From positions 393,501 to 457,500 of the forward strand of contig NZ_CP025628.1 in assembly GCF_003072465.1 (NCBI RefSeq): a stretch of 64,000 nt of DNA, read 5' to 3'. The stretch comes from Candidatus Kinetoplastibacterium sorsogonicusi (GTDB lineage: Bacteria; Pseudomonadota; Gammaproteobacteria; Burkholderiales; Burkholderiaceae_B). A program made the position numbers and the translations under genes. Position 1 is the stretch's first letter, and every line of letters begins with the position of its first letter. Below, piece after piece: positions 49,047-62,597 of the stretch. The notes beneath the pieces were generated by a model. It had not been told where the DNA came from. It was given only the letters and a program-made list of their open reading frames with translations, and ran no database searches.

Positions 49047-50252
49047 TTATAAATCTAATAATAATCTTTGTGGATCTTCCAAAGATTCTTTTATAGCTAC
49101 TAATCCTAAAACAGCTTCTCTACCATCTATAATACGATGATCATATGATAATGCAAGATAATTCATTGGACGGATTACAATTTGTCCATTTTCAACTACA
49201 GGTCTTTCTTTTGTAGCATGAATACCTAATATAGCTGATTGTGGAGGATTAATAATTGGTGTTGATAACATAGAACCAAATACTCCTCCATTAGAAATGG
49301 AAAAAGTTCCACCTGTCATTTCTTCAATATCTAATTTACCAATTGCTGCTCTTTTCCCAAAATCAGATATTTTCATTTCTATTTCAGCAATAGAAAGTTG
49401 ATCAGCATTACGTAATATTGGGACAACTAAACCTCTAGGACTTCCAACAGCTATACCTATATCAAAATATCCATGATATATTATATCTTTACCATCAATA
49501 GATGCATTAATAAGAGGATATTGTTTTAAAGCTTCCACAGCAGCTTTTACAAAAAATGACATAAAACCTAATTTAACACCATGTTTTTTTTCAAATTTAT
49601 CTTTATAAGTTTTACGCAATTCAATAATAGATTGCATATTAACTTCATTGAATGTTGTTAATATAGCATTTTCTCTTTGAGATTGTAATAAACGCTCAGC
49701 TATACGTGCACGTAATCTGCTCATAGGAACACGTTGTTCATCTCTAAGATTTATATCACTATTTATATTTTCCTGTGATAGATGATTTGTTTGCAAAATA
49801 CTATTTGCATTTAAGGCATCTTCTTTTGTAATTCTTCCATCTCTACCAGTTCCATTAATTGAATCAATATTTATATTTTTTTCTGCTAATATTTTAGTTG
49901 CTGATGGAGAAGCTATTTTTTCTTTTTGATGATGATCCTTATCATTGTTAGATAGATTGTTTTCTATATTAGGAATAGTATCTTTAGATTTATTGCTCGT
50001 AACTATAGTAGCTGATTTATCAATTTTTGCAATTAAATCACCTGAAGTGACGACACTACCATCAGATTTAATAATTTCTACCAATATTCCAGATGATGGA
50101 GCTGGAACTTCTAGTACTACTTTATCAGTTTCAAGCTCTATTAATATCTCTCCTAATTCAACATAAGAACCAACTGCTTTCTTCCAATTTAGCATTGTTG
50201 CTTCTGAGATAGACTCTGAAAGCTGAGGTACAACAACTTCGATTATAGACAT
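49047..50252 (-). CDS. sucB: 2-oxoglutarate dehydrogenase E2 (dihydrolipoyl succinyltransferase)
   Basis: Core of the 2-oxoglutarate dehydrogenase complex. It has 401 residues (E. coli 405). One lipoyl domain with the lipoylated Lys at residue 44 ([14 protein letters not shown]), an Asn/Lys-rich linker, a peripheral-subunit-binding domain ([13 protein letters not shown]... [14 protein letters not shown], about 118-150), then the catalytic domain ending in [13 protein letters not shown] with His and Asp of the acetyltransferase site. The ATG at 50252 has GGAA 6 bases upstream; the upstream ATG adds only MEFI. Confidence 0.97.
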   Translation of the reverse strand: MSIIEVVVPQLSESISEATMLNWKKAVGSYVELGEILIELETDKVVLEVPAPSSGILVEIIKSDGSVVTSGDLIAKIDKSATIVTSNKSKDTIPNIENNLSNNDKDHHQKEKIASPSATKILAEKNINIDSINGTGRDGRITKEDALNANSILQTNHLSQENINSDINLRDEQRVPMSRLRARIAERLLQSQRENAILTTFNEVNMQSIIELRKTYKDKFEKKHGVKLGFMSFFVKAAVEALKQYPLINASIDGKDIIYHGYFDIGIAVGSPRGLVVPILRNADQLSIAEIEMKISDFGKRAAIGKLDIEEMTGGTFSISNGGVFGSMLSTPIINPPQSAILGIHATKERPVVENGQIVIRPMNYLALSYDHRIIDGREAVLGLVAIKESLEDPQRLLLDL

Positions 50253-50313
50253 AATAAATTCCATAAATTTTATAAAAATTAAATACTAATATATCATTTA
50301 AATAATTAAATTA

Positions 50314-53166
50314 TCATTTTGATAAAAAAATCTCAATATCGTTAGAAAATGCCTTTGCTATGAGTGATTTCTGCTGTTCTTGATGTTTTGACATATATCC
50401 AACTGCTGGAGAAGATGAAGCTATACGACCAGAATATCTTAATTTTTGACCATTTAGCATAGCATCATATATATATTTATTAATAAATGACCAGGCACCT
50501 TGATTTTTTGGTTCATCTTGAACCCAAACGATATCAACTGCATTGAAATATTTATTAATTTCTAAATTAAGATCTTTAACAGTAATAGGATATATTTGTT
50601 CTATTCTAATTATCGCAACATTTTTTAAATTTTTTTCTGTTCTATAGTGCAATAAGTCATAATATACTTTACCTGAACAAAATATAATTTTTTTTACAGA
50701 ACTATTCTGTATAGAATTGTCTATTTCACCTATAATAGGCTGAAAATTTTTATCAGTAAAATCAGATAAAATAGAACTTGCATCTTTATTACGCAAAAGA
50801 GATTTGGGAGTAAAAATTACTAAAGGTTTTCTAATAAGTCTAACCATTTGACGGCGTAACAAATGAAATATTTGTGCAGCAGTTGTAGGCTGAACTACCT
50901 GCATATTATTATCAGCACATAATTGTAAAAAACGTTCTATGCGAGCTGAAGAATGTTCAGGTCCTTGACCTTCATAGCCATGAGGTAGCATCATTGTTAA
51001 ACCACTCTGACGTCCCCACTTTGCTTCACCTGAACTTATAAATTGATCTATTACAACTTGCGCTCCATTAGCAAAATCTCCAAATTGTGCTTCCCAAATA
51101 GTCAAAATATTAGGAGCAGAACATGAATAACCATACTCAAATCCTAGTACAGCTTCTTCAGAAAGAACTGAATCAACAACTTTAAATTTTGCCTGATATT
51201 CTGATAAATTTTGTAAAGGTATGTAAGTATCCGAATTGTCTTGATTATGTAATACTGCATGTCTATGTGTAAATGTACCTCTACCAGAATCTTGACCTGT
51301 AATTCTTACTGGATATCCATCATCTAATAAACTTGCAAATGCAAGATGTTCTCCCATACCATAGTCTAAATTTATTTCACCATCTATCATACGTCTTCTA
51401 TCTTTTATTAATTTAGCAACTAATGTATGTAATTTAAAAGATTCTGGAACAGTAGTTATTTTATGACCTAATTGTTTCAATTTTTCATATGGTACTGCAG
51501 TATTTGCATCATTAGTCCATGCTATATTTAAATAAGAAGACCAGTTAACAGAATATTGACTATCAGTTGAACTAATAATAGGTACTATGGTTTTAGAACC
51601 ATCATTCAAAATATCTCTGTAATTTTTTACAAAATTATCAACATCATTATTTTCTAAAATTTTTTCTGCAACTAACTTATCTGCATATAATTTTCTAGTA
51701 CCTGGATGCTGAGCAATATGTTTATACATAATTGGCTGTGTTAAAGATGGAGTATCTTGCTCATTATGACCTAACTTACGAAAACATATAATATCAATAA
51801 CAATATCGTGATTAAATATCATACGATATTCTAATGCTAATTGTGTAACAAATGCTACTGCCTCTGGGTCATCTCCATTAACATGAAATATAGGAGCATC
51901 AAATGATTTAGCTATACCTGTACAATATTCTGTAGATCTAGTATCTTTTATATTAGATGTAGTAAACCCAATTTGATTATTAATAATAATATGTAAAGTT
52001 CCACCGGTTGTATAGCCACGAGTTTGTGATAAATTTAAAGTTTCCATAACTACACCTTGACCAGCAAATGCAGAATCTCCATGCACTAATATAGGTAATA
52101 CTTTATTGAAACTTTCCTTTTCTCTCTTTTCTTGACGTACACGTACACTACCTTCTACAACTGGATTAACAATCTCTAAATGTGATGGGTTAAATGCCAA
52201 GGATAAATGTATAGTATTTCCAGATCTAGTAGTAACATCACTAGAAAATCCATTATGATATTTTACATCTCCATCAGTACAGTTTTGAGCATATTTGCCT
52301 TCAAATTCATCAAATAAATCTCTAGGTCTTTTGCCCATAATATTTACTAAAAGATTTAGTCTACCTCTATGAGCCATACCTATTACTATTTCTTCAACAC
52401 CTAGCTTAGCTGCACTATTTACAGCTTCATCCATAGAAACTATAAAGCTTTCTCCACCTTCTAGTGAAAATCTTTTTTGACCTACATATGTAGTATGTAA
52501 AAATTTTTCTAAACCTTCAGATATTGTTAATTGATTTAATATATTTATTTTTTCATTTTTATTAAACTCTTTAGATGCTAAAGTAGATTCCATTTTTTCT
52601 TGAATCCAATTTCTTGCAGAAGCATTAGAAATATGCATATACTCTAAACCAATAGAAGAACAATATGTTTTTTTTAATAATTCTATTGCTTCTTTAAGTG
52701 ATAATTTAGATTTTTGAAAATATGTATTTTTACTATTAAATGGTTTATTTAAATCATCTTTTGTTAAATTATAATTTAATGGATCTAATTCAGGTAAATT
52801 ATCTTTAATTTTTATTTTTAAAGGATCTAAATTAGCATTATGATGACCAAGTAATCTATATGCATTTATTAAATTGAAAATCTCTGAATTATCATTAATT
52901 TCAGATTCATGAGTATTTTTGAAAATATATTTTTTTCTGTTTTTAGATATTTGAATAAAATGATCTATTATAGAAGAATGAATAATATCTTTGTTATTGG
53001 TTAATTCTTCATTATTAGAAGAATTTTGGATTTTATCAAAAAAATTACGCCATTCACCTTTTACAGATGAAGGGTTCTTTATATAATTCTCATAAAGTTC
53101 CTCAATATATGACGCATTTGTTCCGAATAAATATGAATTTGAAAGTAAATCTTTATTTGATGACAT
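50314..53166 (-). CDS. sucA: 2-oxoglutarate dehydrogenase E1
   Basis: Thiamine-diphosphate decarboxylase of the complex, giving succinyl groups. With the ATG at 53166 (MSSNKDLLSNSYLFGTNASYIEELY, AAGGTG upstream) it has 950 residues (E. coli 933). IGMAHRGRLNLLVNIMGK, HVNGDDPEAVAFVT, RKLGHNEQDTPSLTQP, and VRITGQDSGRGTFTHRHAV mark the cofactor and substrate sites; MLPHGYEGQGPEHSSARIER is typical of the C-terminal half. It starts the sucA-sucB-lpdA operon and is divergent from maeB. It makes succinyl-CoA even though gltA and sdh are not nearby. Confidence 0.97.
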   Translation of the reverse strand: MSSNKDLLSNSYLFGTNASYIEELYENYIKNPSSVKGEWRNFFDKIQNSSNNEELTNNKDIIHSSIIDHFIQISKNRKKYIFKNTHESEINDNSEIFNLINAYRLLGHHNANLDPLKIKIKDNLPELDPLNYNLTKDDLNKPFNSKNTYFQKSKLSLKEAIELLKKTYCSSIGLEYMHISNASARNWIQEKMESTLASKEFNKNEKINILNQLTISEGLEKFLHTTYVGQKRFSLEGGESFIVSMDEAVNSAAKLGVEEIVIGMAHRGRLNLLVNIMGKRPRDLFDEFEGKYAQNCTDGDVKYHNGFSSDVTTRSGNTIHLSLAFNPSHLEIVNPVVEGSVRVRQEKREKESFNKVLPILVHGDSAFAGQGVVMETLNLSQTRGYTTGGTLHIIINNQIGFTTSNIKDTRSTEYCTGIAKSFDAPIFHVNGDDPEAVAFVTQLALEYRMIFNHDIVIDIICFRKLGHNEQDTPSLTQPIMYKHIAQHPGTRKLYADKLVAEKILENNDVDNFVKNYRDILNDGSKTIVPIISSTDSQYSVNWSSYLNIAWTNDANTAVPYEKLKQLGHKITTVPESFKLHTLVAKLIKDRRRMIDGEINLDYGMGEHLAFASLLDDGYPVRITGQDSGRGTFTHRHAVLHNQDNSDTYIPLQNLSEYQAKFKVVDSVLSEEAVLGFEYGYSCSAPNILTIWEAQFGDFANGAQVVIDQFISSGEAKWGRQSGLTMMLPHGYEGQGPEHSSARIERFLQLCADNNMQVVQPTTAAQIFHLLRRQMVRLIRKPLVIFTPKSLLRNKDASSILSDFTDKNFQPIIGEIDNSIQNSSVKKIIFCSGKVYYDLLHYRTEKNLKNVAIIRIEQIYPITVKDLNLEINKYFNAVDIVWVQDEPKNQGAWSFINKYIYDAMLNGQKLRYSGRIASSSPAVGYMSKHQEQQKSLIAKAFSNDIEIFLSK

Positions 53167-53676
53167 AATTTGCTTCACCTTTTCGAACATCCCACGATGC
53201 AATTCTTGGTGTAAAAAAATATTTTTATAAAACATGTAAAACTACAACAATATTTTATATAATTTTAGACTATTTATACAATACACAAATAAAACTACAA
53301 CGTATATACACTATAAATCTTATAAAGCTACGATGCATATACAATATTGATCAATTAATTATAAACCTTTGAAGATATCAAATAAAATACTATATTAATA
53401 TCATGTAAAACAAGTTGCATAATAACAGCAAACAGCAAGTTTATAAAATTTTAGTATTGAAGAATATTTGTTTATGTTATAAAACTATAAATACTATGAG
53501 TATACGATTAATATACATATCTCAAATCAGATTTTAAATTAAATCTGTTCTTATGAATAATAACAGATTATAATATATTATGCATTTGAAACTTGTATTT
53601 TGTATCTATAAATTTTTTTCCCAATGATAAAGAAGCAATAATTTGTTAATGAAGAATTTTTTAATCGAATAAATTT
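53167..53676. other. Long divergent sucA/maeB intergenic region
   Basis: Over 500 bases without a recognisable gene, the longest non-coding stretch in the window. It contains two copies of AAAACTACAAC 53 bases apart (53238-53248 and 53291-53301), a short hairpin at 53528-53547 (CAGATTT / AAATCTG), and otherwise low-complexity A/T sequence. It probably holds both promoters. It may also be the scar of lost gltA and sdh genes, which lie beside sucA in relatives; no remnant is readable. Confidence 0.55.
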
Positions 53677-55971
53677 ATGAAAAATAACTTAAATAAAAGA
53701 GCATTGGATTATCATATGTACCCAAGCTCAGGTAAAATATCAGTTAATCCTACTAAACCTTTATCAAATCAAGATGATTTATCTTTAGCATATTCTCCTG
53801 GAGTAGCAGTACCATGTATGGAAATTTATGAGCATGGAGATATAGCTGCTGCTAAATACACTTCACGTGCTAATTTAGTTGGAGTTATTTCTAATGGAAC
53901 GGCTGTATTAGGTTTAGGTGATATAGGACCGTTAGCATCTAAACCAGTAATGGAAGGTAAAGGTTGTTTATTTAAAAAATTTGCTGGTATTGATGTATTT
54001 GATATAGAACTAAATGAAAAAGATCCTGATAAATTAGTAGACATAATTGCTGCATTAGAACCAACTCTTGGAGGAATAAATTTAGAAGATATCAAAGCAC
54101 CTGAATGTTTTTATATAGAAAAAAAATTAAAAGAAAAAGTAAAAATTCCTGTTTTTCATGATGATCAACATGGTACCGCTATAATTTCTTCAGCTGCTAT
54201 ACTAAATGGATTAAAAGTATTAGATAAAGATTTAAAAAATGTAAAAATAGCTTGCTCTGGGGCAGGTGCTGCAGCTATAGCATGTTTAGATCTTCTAGTT
54301 AAATTAGGAGCTAAAGTAGAAAATATTTATGTTGCAGATTCTAAAGGTGTTATATGGGATGGTCGTGATAGTAATATGGAAATTACTAAAAAACGTTATG
54401 CTCAAAAAACATCTGATAGAACACTATCAGATATAATTAAAGGAGCTGATGTATTCCTTGGATGCTCTAAAGCAAAAGTTTTAACTCAAGAAATGGTTAA
54501 AACAATGGCTCCTAAACCTTTAATATTGGCTTTAGCTAATCCTGAACCAGAAATTTTACCTAATTTAGCAAAAGAAGCAAGGCCTGATTGTATAATTGCA
54601 ACTGGTAGATCAGATTTTCCTAACCAAGTTAATAATGTTCTTTGTTTTCCTTTTATTTTTAGAGGAGCATTAGATTGTGGTGCTACTCATATTACAGAAG
54701 AAATGAAATTAGCATGTGTAAAAGCAATTGCTAAATTAGCCCAAGAAGAACAAAATGATGAAGTTGCATTAGCATATGCTGGTCAAAATCTAACTTTTGG
54801 ACCAGAATATATCATACCAAAACCATTTGATCCAAGATTAATAGTATATATAGCATCTGCAGTAGCTCAGTCTGCATCAGAGTCAGGTGTAGCTACAAGA
54901 CCAATACAAAATATTGAAGAATATAAACAGAAACTTATGTCATATGTTTATCGTTCTGGACAAACTATGCTACCTATTTTTTCACAAGCTAAAAAAGACC
55001 CTAAGAGAGTAATTTATGCTGATGGAGAAGATGAAAAAGTTATAAGAGCAGTACAAAATATTGTAGATGAAAAGTTAGCATATCCAATACTAATTGGTAG
55101 AAATGATGTAATTACTGCAACAATTAGTAGGTTAGGTCTTAGAATTAAAGTAGATCAAGACATTAAAATTATAGATCCTGAAACTAATTTCAAATGCAAA
55201 GATATGTGGAAAGATTACTATGATCTTAAAAAGAGAATCGGAGTAACTCCTGATATTGCAAGATCTATGATTAGAAAACATAATACTATTATAGGGGCCA
55301 TGCTTCTTCGCAAAGGTGATGGAGATGCTTTATTATGTGGAGTTTCCAGTAAATATGATAATCAATTAAAATATGTAGATGATATTATTAAGAAAAAAGA
55401 TGGTCAAACTTATGCTGCTCTCAATGTCCTACTATTACAAGATCAAATATTATTTATTACAGATACTCATGTTAATGAAAATCCAACTTCTGAAGAAATA
55501 GCCAATATTACTATTCAAGCAGCTAAACAAGTTAAAAAATTTGGTTTAATACCAAAAATAGCATTATTATCTAATTCAAATTTTGGTAGCAAATCTAATG
55601 AATCTGCTAAAAAAATGTCTTTAGCTGTTTCTATAATTAAAAATATAAGTCCAGATTTAGAAGTTGATGGTGAGATGCATGCAGATGCAGCACTATCTGA
55701 AAATATTAGAAAAATATCTATGCCAGATAGTCAATTAACTGGAAAAGCTAATTTATTAGTTATGCCTAATTTAGATGCAGGTAATATTTCTTATAATCTT
55801 GTAAAAATGATTGGGGGGGCTGGGGTTACTATAGGACCTATATTATTAGGATCATCCAGACCTGTACATATACTTACTAATACTACTACAGTAAGAAGAA
55901 TAGTGAATATGACTGCATTAGCAGTTATAGATGCTCAACAAGAATGTATAGAAATATCTAAAAAATTATAA
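53677..55971 (+). CDS. maeB: NADP-dependent malic enzyme with phosphotransacetylase-like domain
   Basis: Decarboxylates malate to pyruvate, supplying NADPH. It has 764 residues (E. coli MaeB 759). The malic domain (about 1-430) shows [14 protein letters not shown], TNxT-like [35 protein letters not shown] and [15 protein letters not shown] for NAD(P). The C-terminal domain (about 430-764) resembles phosphate acetyltransferase ([39 protein letters not shown]) and in the family is regulatory rather than catalytic. It is divergent from sucA and is followed by mdh. Confidence 0.97.
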   Translation: MKNNLNKRALDYHMYPSSGKISVNPTKPLSNQDDLSLAYSPGVAVPCMEIYEHGDIAAAKYTSRANLVGVISNGTAVLGLGDIGPLASKPVMEGKGCLFKKFAGIDVFDIELNEKDPDKLVDIIAALEPTLGGINLEDIKAPECFYIEKKLKEKVKIPVFHDDQHGTAIISSAAILNGLKVLDKDLKNVKIACSGAGAAAIACLDLLVKLGAKVENIYVADSKGVIWDGRDSNMEITKKRYAQKTSDRTLSDIIKGADVFLGCSKAKVLTQEMVKTMAPKPLILALANPEPEILPNLAKEARPDCIIATGRSDFPNQVNNVLCFPFIFRGALDCGATHITEEMKLACVKAIAKLAQEEQNDEVALAYAGQNLTFGPEYIIPKPFDPRLIVYIASAVAQSASESGVATRPIQNIEEYKQKLMSYVYRSGQTMLPIFSQAKKDPKRVIYADGEDEKVIRAVQNIVDEKLAYPILIGRNDVITATISRLGLRIKVDQDIKIIDPETNFKCKDMWKDYYDLKKRIGVTPDIARSMIRKHNTIIGAMLLRKGDGDALLCGVSSKYDNQLKYVDDIIKKKDGQTYAALNVLLLQDQILFITDTHVNENPTSEEIANITIQAAKQVKKFGLIPKIALLSNSNFGSKSNESAKKMSLAVSIIKNISPDLEVDGEMHADAALSENIRKISMPDSQLTGKANLLVMPNLDAGNISYNLVKMIGGAGVTIGPILLGSSRPVHILTNTTTVRRIVNMTALAVIDAQQECIEISKKL

Positions 55972-55986
55972 TAGATAAATAATTAT

Positions 55987-56023
55987 ATTATTGAATATAG
56001 TGCTACACACTATATTCAATAAT
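55987..56023 (+). terminator. Strong hairpin between maeB and mdh
   Basis: Perfect 16-base inverted repeat (55987-56002 and 56008-56023) with a 5-base loop CTACA. No U-run follows; AAAGGA comes within two bases of the stem and the mdh start is 22 bases on. It may be a processing or attenuation structure rather than a simple terminator. Confidence 0.45.
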
Positions 56024-56045
56024 TAAAGGATAAATGGAGATAAAT

Positions 56046-57038
56046 ATGTCTAAAAAAGCATTGCGTATAGCTATTACAGGAGCAACAGGTCAAATAGGTT
56101 ATTCAATGATATTTAGAATTGCTTCTGGAGAAATGTTAGGTAAAGATCAGCCTATTATCCTTCAATTATTAGAAGTTTCTAATTCTAAAAAACAAAAAGC
56201 TTTAAAGGGTTTATTAATGGAATTAGATGACTGTGCTTTTTCATTATTAGAAGATGTTACAATAAACACTGATCCTAAAAAAGCTTTTCAAGATGCAGAT
56301 ATGGCAATACTAATTGGTGCACAGCCAAGAGGTCCAGGTATGGAAAGGAAAGATCTTTTATCAATAAATGCAGAAATATTTTCTATACAAGGTAAAGCAT
56401 TGAATGAAGTTGCCAATCGTAATGTTAAAGTATTAGTAGTAGGAAATCCAGCTAATACTAATACATATATTACAATGAAATCTGCAAAAGATTTGCCTAA
56501 AAAAAATTTTAGCGCACTTTTAAGGTTAGATTATAATAGAGCAATATCTCAATTAGCATCAAAAATACATGCACCAGTTACTAATTTTAGAAAAATGATA
56601 ATATGGGGTAATCATTCACCAAGTATGTACCCTGATTATAGATTTGCAACTATTGGTAATAACAAAGTTTCTGATATTATTAATGATCAAAAATGGAATA
56701 AAGATGTTTTTATACCAAGTGTTGGTAATAGAGGAGCTACTATTATAGAAGCAAGGGGATCTTCTTCTGCAGCATCAGCTGCTAATGCTATAATCAATCA
56801 TATGCATGATTGGATAATAGGTAATGTAAACTCAGATTGGGTAACCATGGGAATTCCATCAGATGGCTCATATAATATACCAGAAGATATGATATTTGGT
56901 TTTCCATTGATTACATCATTAGGAGATTATGTTATTGTTAAAGATCTTGCTATTGATGATTTTTCTCAAACTATGTTACAAACCAATATAGCAGAGTTAC
57001 TTAAAGAACAAGAAGCTGTTAAATCTTTTATAAAATGA
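56046..57038 (+). CDS. mdh: Malate dehydrogenase
   Basis: NAD-dependent interconversion of malate and oxaloacetate. It has 330 residues, the cytosolic-type form found in betaproteobacteria. The NAD motif is [20 protein letters not shown] near the start (usually GAAGQIG). [15 protein letters not shown] carries substrate-binding Arg residues; [12 protein letters not shown] and [12 protein letters not shown] contain the catalytic His. [14 protein letters not shown] is near the C-terminus. The ATG at 56046 has GGAG 6-7 bases upstream and gives the normal MSKKALRI; the upstream ATG at 56034 is not needed. It pairs functionally with maeB and the sucAB complex. Confidence 0.97.
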   Translation: MSKKALRIAITGATGQIGYSMIFRIASGEMLGKDQPIILQLLEVSNSKKQKALKGLLMELDDCAFSLLEDVTINTDPKKAFQDADMAILIGAQPRGPGMERKDLLSINAEIFSIQGKALNEVANRNVKVLVVGNPANTNTYITMKSAKDLPKKNFSALLRLDYNRAISQLASKIHAPVTNFRKMIIWGNHSPSMYPDYRFATIGNNKVSDIINDQKWNKDVFIPSVGNRGATIIEARGSSSAASAANAIINHMHDWIIGNVNSDWVTMGIPSDGSYNIPEDMIFGFPLITSLGDYVIVKDLAIDDFSQTMLQTNIAELLKEQEAVKSFIK

Positions 57039-57093
57039 AAATAAAATAGATTTATTTTTATCTAAATATTAATATTTAGAGCTATTTTATTTT
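57038..57093 (+). terminator. Nested double hairpin after mdh
   Basis: Outer stem of 12 bases (57038-57049 with 57082-57093) encloses a perfect 18-base palindrome (57062-57079). It begins at the last base of the mdh stop codon. T-rich sequence follows. Probable terminator of the maeB-mdh transcript. Confidence 0.5.
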
Positions 57094-57214
57094 GGTAAAT
57101 TTAGATAAAAAATTAAATTTTCTTTTTAATATTTATTGCTTTTCAAGATTATAATTTTTTATCATAAATTTTGAAGTTCAACATTATTTTTTAAAAAGTT
57201 ACTATTAAATATCA

Positions 57215-58543
57215 ATGTCATCAAATAATTTTAATAAAATCAATAATGTTTTTTATTATAAAAATAATGGTGCTAGAATATATCAAAAAAATAAATTACT
57301 AAATAATAGAAAAAAGTTTGATATTAATGAACCAAATTATATTAAAAAAAATAATTTTACATCCTTTAATTCTTTAAATATAAAAAAAACATTTAATGTA
57401 TTTGCATCATGTAATATAGGTAATGAACTTGTACTAAAAAAAGAGCTAGAAAAAATTTATAAAAATTTTTCAAATATTTTTATAGAAATTGGAGGATGTT
57501 CTTTATTATCTGATTGGACAGGAATTCAGTTAGCTAATCTATACTCTCGTATAGCCACAAAAATATTTATTAAAATTAAAACTGCTGAAATAAATAAAGA
57601 AAACGATATAAGAGAATTAGCTTATCATACTAAATGGGAAGATTGGTTTGAACATACTAATTCTATTAGAATAGATACTACTGGTCATGCATCTATTATT
57701 AAAAATCTAGAATATTGTAATCTTTTAGTGAAAGATGGATTATGTGATAGATTAAGAAAAATTAAAGGTGTTAGACCTGATGTCGATAAAAAAAATCCTA
57801 AAATTCGTATATTTTTATTTTTAAATAAAAATATTGCTACATTGTATATAGATTCTTCAGGAGAACCATTATTTAAAAGAGGTTGGAGATTTGCAAAAAT
57901 AGATGCACCGATTAAAGAAAATTTAGCATCAGGATTTCTTGCTATGTCTTATTCAAATCAAAATATAATTTTAGATCCTTTTTGTGGAAGTGGTACTATT
58001 GCTATTGAAGCTGCGCAATCATTATTAAATATTCCACCAGGTATTTTAAGATCATTTGGATTTGAAAATTTAATTTATCATGATAATTATAATTGGAAAA
58101 TAATAAAAGAAGAAGCTTATTCTAATATTTTACAAAAGACTGATAAAATTATATTCGCTTCTGATATAAATCCCAAAGCTATAGATATATGTAATGAAAA
58201 TGCAGAAAGAGCTTTGGTCAAAAAAAATATTAAATTTATATGTCAAGATGCTAATCAAATAAATAATAAATATTTATGCTCAAATGGACTATTAATTACA
58301 AATATTCCATATGGTTATAGGATGCATATAGATAAATATGAAAATATAAATGATAAGATATGGTTAAAAAATTGGTCTACAAAGTTAAAAAATCAATTTC
58401 CGCTTTGGAAATTATCTATATTATCAGATGATAATTATTTACCTAAATATTTAGGAATGATACCAAATGAAAAAATTCAAGTTTATAATGGAAAGATATC
58501 ATGTAATATATTTATATTCAAAATATTTAATAACAATAGATAG
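57215..58543 (+). CDS. rlmL: THUMP-domain rRNA methyltransferase, RlmL/RlmKL N-domain type
   Basis: Class I SAM methyltransferase of the UPF0020/RlmL family, expected to make m2G2445 in 23S rRNA. It has 442 residues. An Asn/Lys-rich N-terminal extension (about 1-58) precedes the ferredoxin-like and THUMP regions (NVFASCNIGNELVLKKEL; SIRIDTTGHASIIKN). The catalytic domain has DPFCGSGTIAIEAA for SAM and TNIPYGYRM in place of NPPYG. The RlmK half present in E. coli RlmKL is absent, as in many betaproteobacteria. It converges on eno across a hairpin that contains its stop. Confidence 0.88.
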   Translation: MSSNNFNKINNVFYYKNNGARIYQKNKLLNNRKKFDINEPNYIKKNNFTSFNSLNIKKTFNVFASCNIGNELVLKKELEKIYKNFSNIFIEIGGCSLLSDWTGIQLANLYSRIATKIFIKIKTAEINKENDIRELAYHTKWEDWFEHTNSIRIDTTGHASIIKNLEYCNLLVKDGLCDRLRKIKGVRPDVDKKNPKIRIFLFLNKNIATLYIDSSGEPLFKRGWRFAKIDAPIKENLASGFLAMSYSNQNIILDPFCGSGTIAIEAAQSLLNIPPGILRSFGFENLIYHDNYNWKIIKEEAYSNILQKTDKIIFASDINPKAIDICNENAERALVKKNIKFICQDANQINNKYLCSNGLLITNIPYGYRMHIDKYENINDKIWLKNWSTKLKNQFPLWKLSILSDDNYLPKYLGMIPNEKIQVYNGKISCNIFIFKIFNNNR

Positions 58544-58560
58544 CATTCTATTGTTATTAA
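58527..58560. terminator. Bidirectional AU-only hairpin between rlmL and eno
   Basis: Perfect 14-base inverted repeat (58527-58540 and 58547-58560) with loop TAGCAT. The rlmL stop codon is in the loop region, and eno ends 5 bases beyond. It can terminate both convergent transcripts. Confidence 0.65.
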
Positions 58561-58565
58561 CACAT

Positions 58566-62474
<3,909 letters not shown>

Positions 62475-62597
62475 TTATAATTGAATAATATATTATACTA
62501 TTCATTAATAAAGATAAAATTCTATTAATTATTTTAATGATCTAAAAAAATTAATATTTAATATAATAAATATTATTACAACTAACTAATTATCGTT

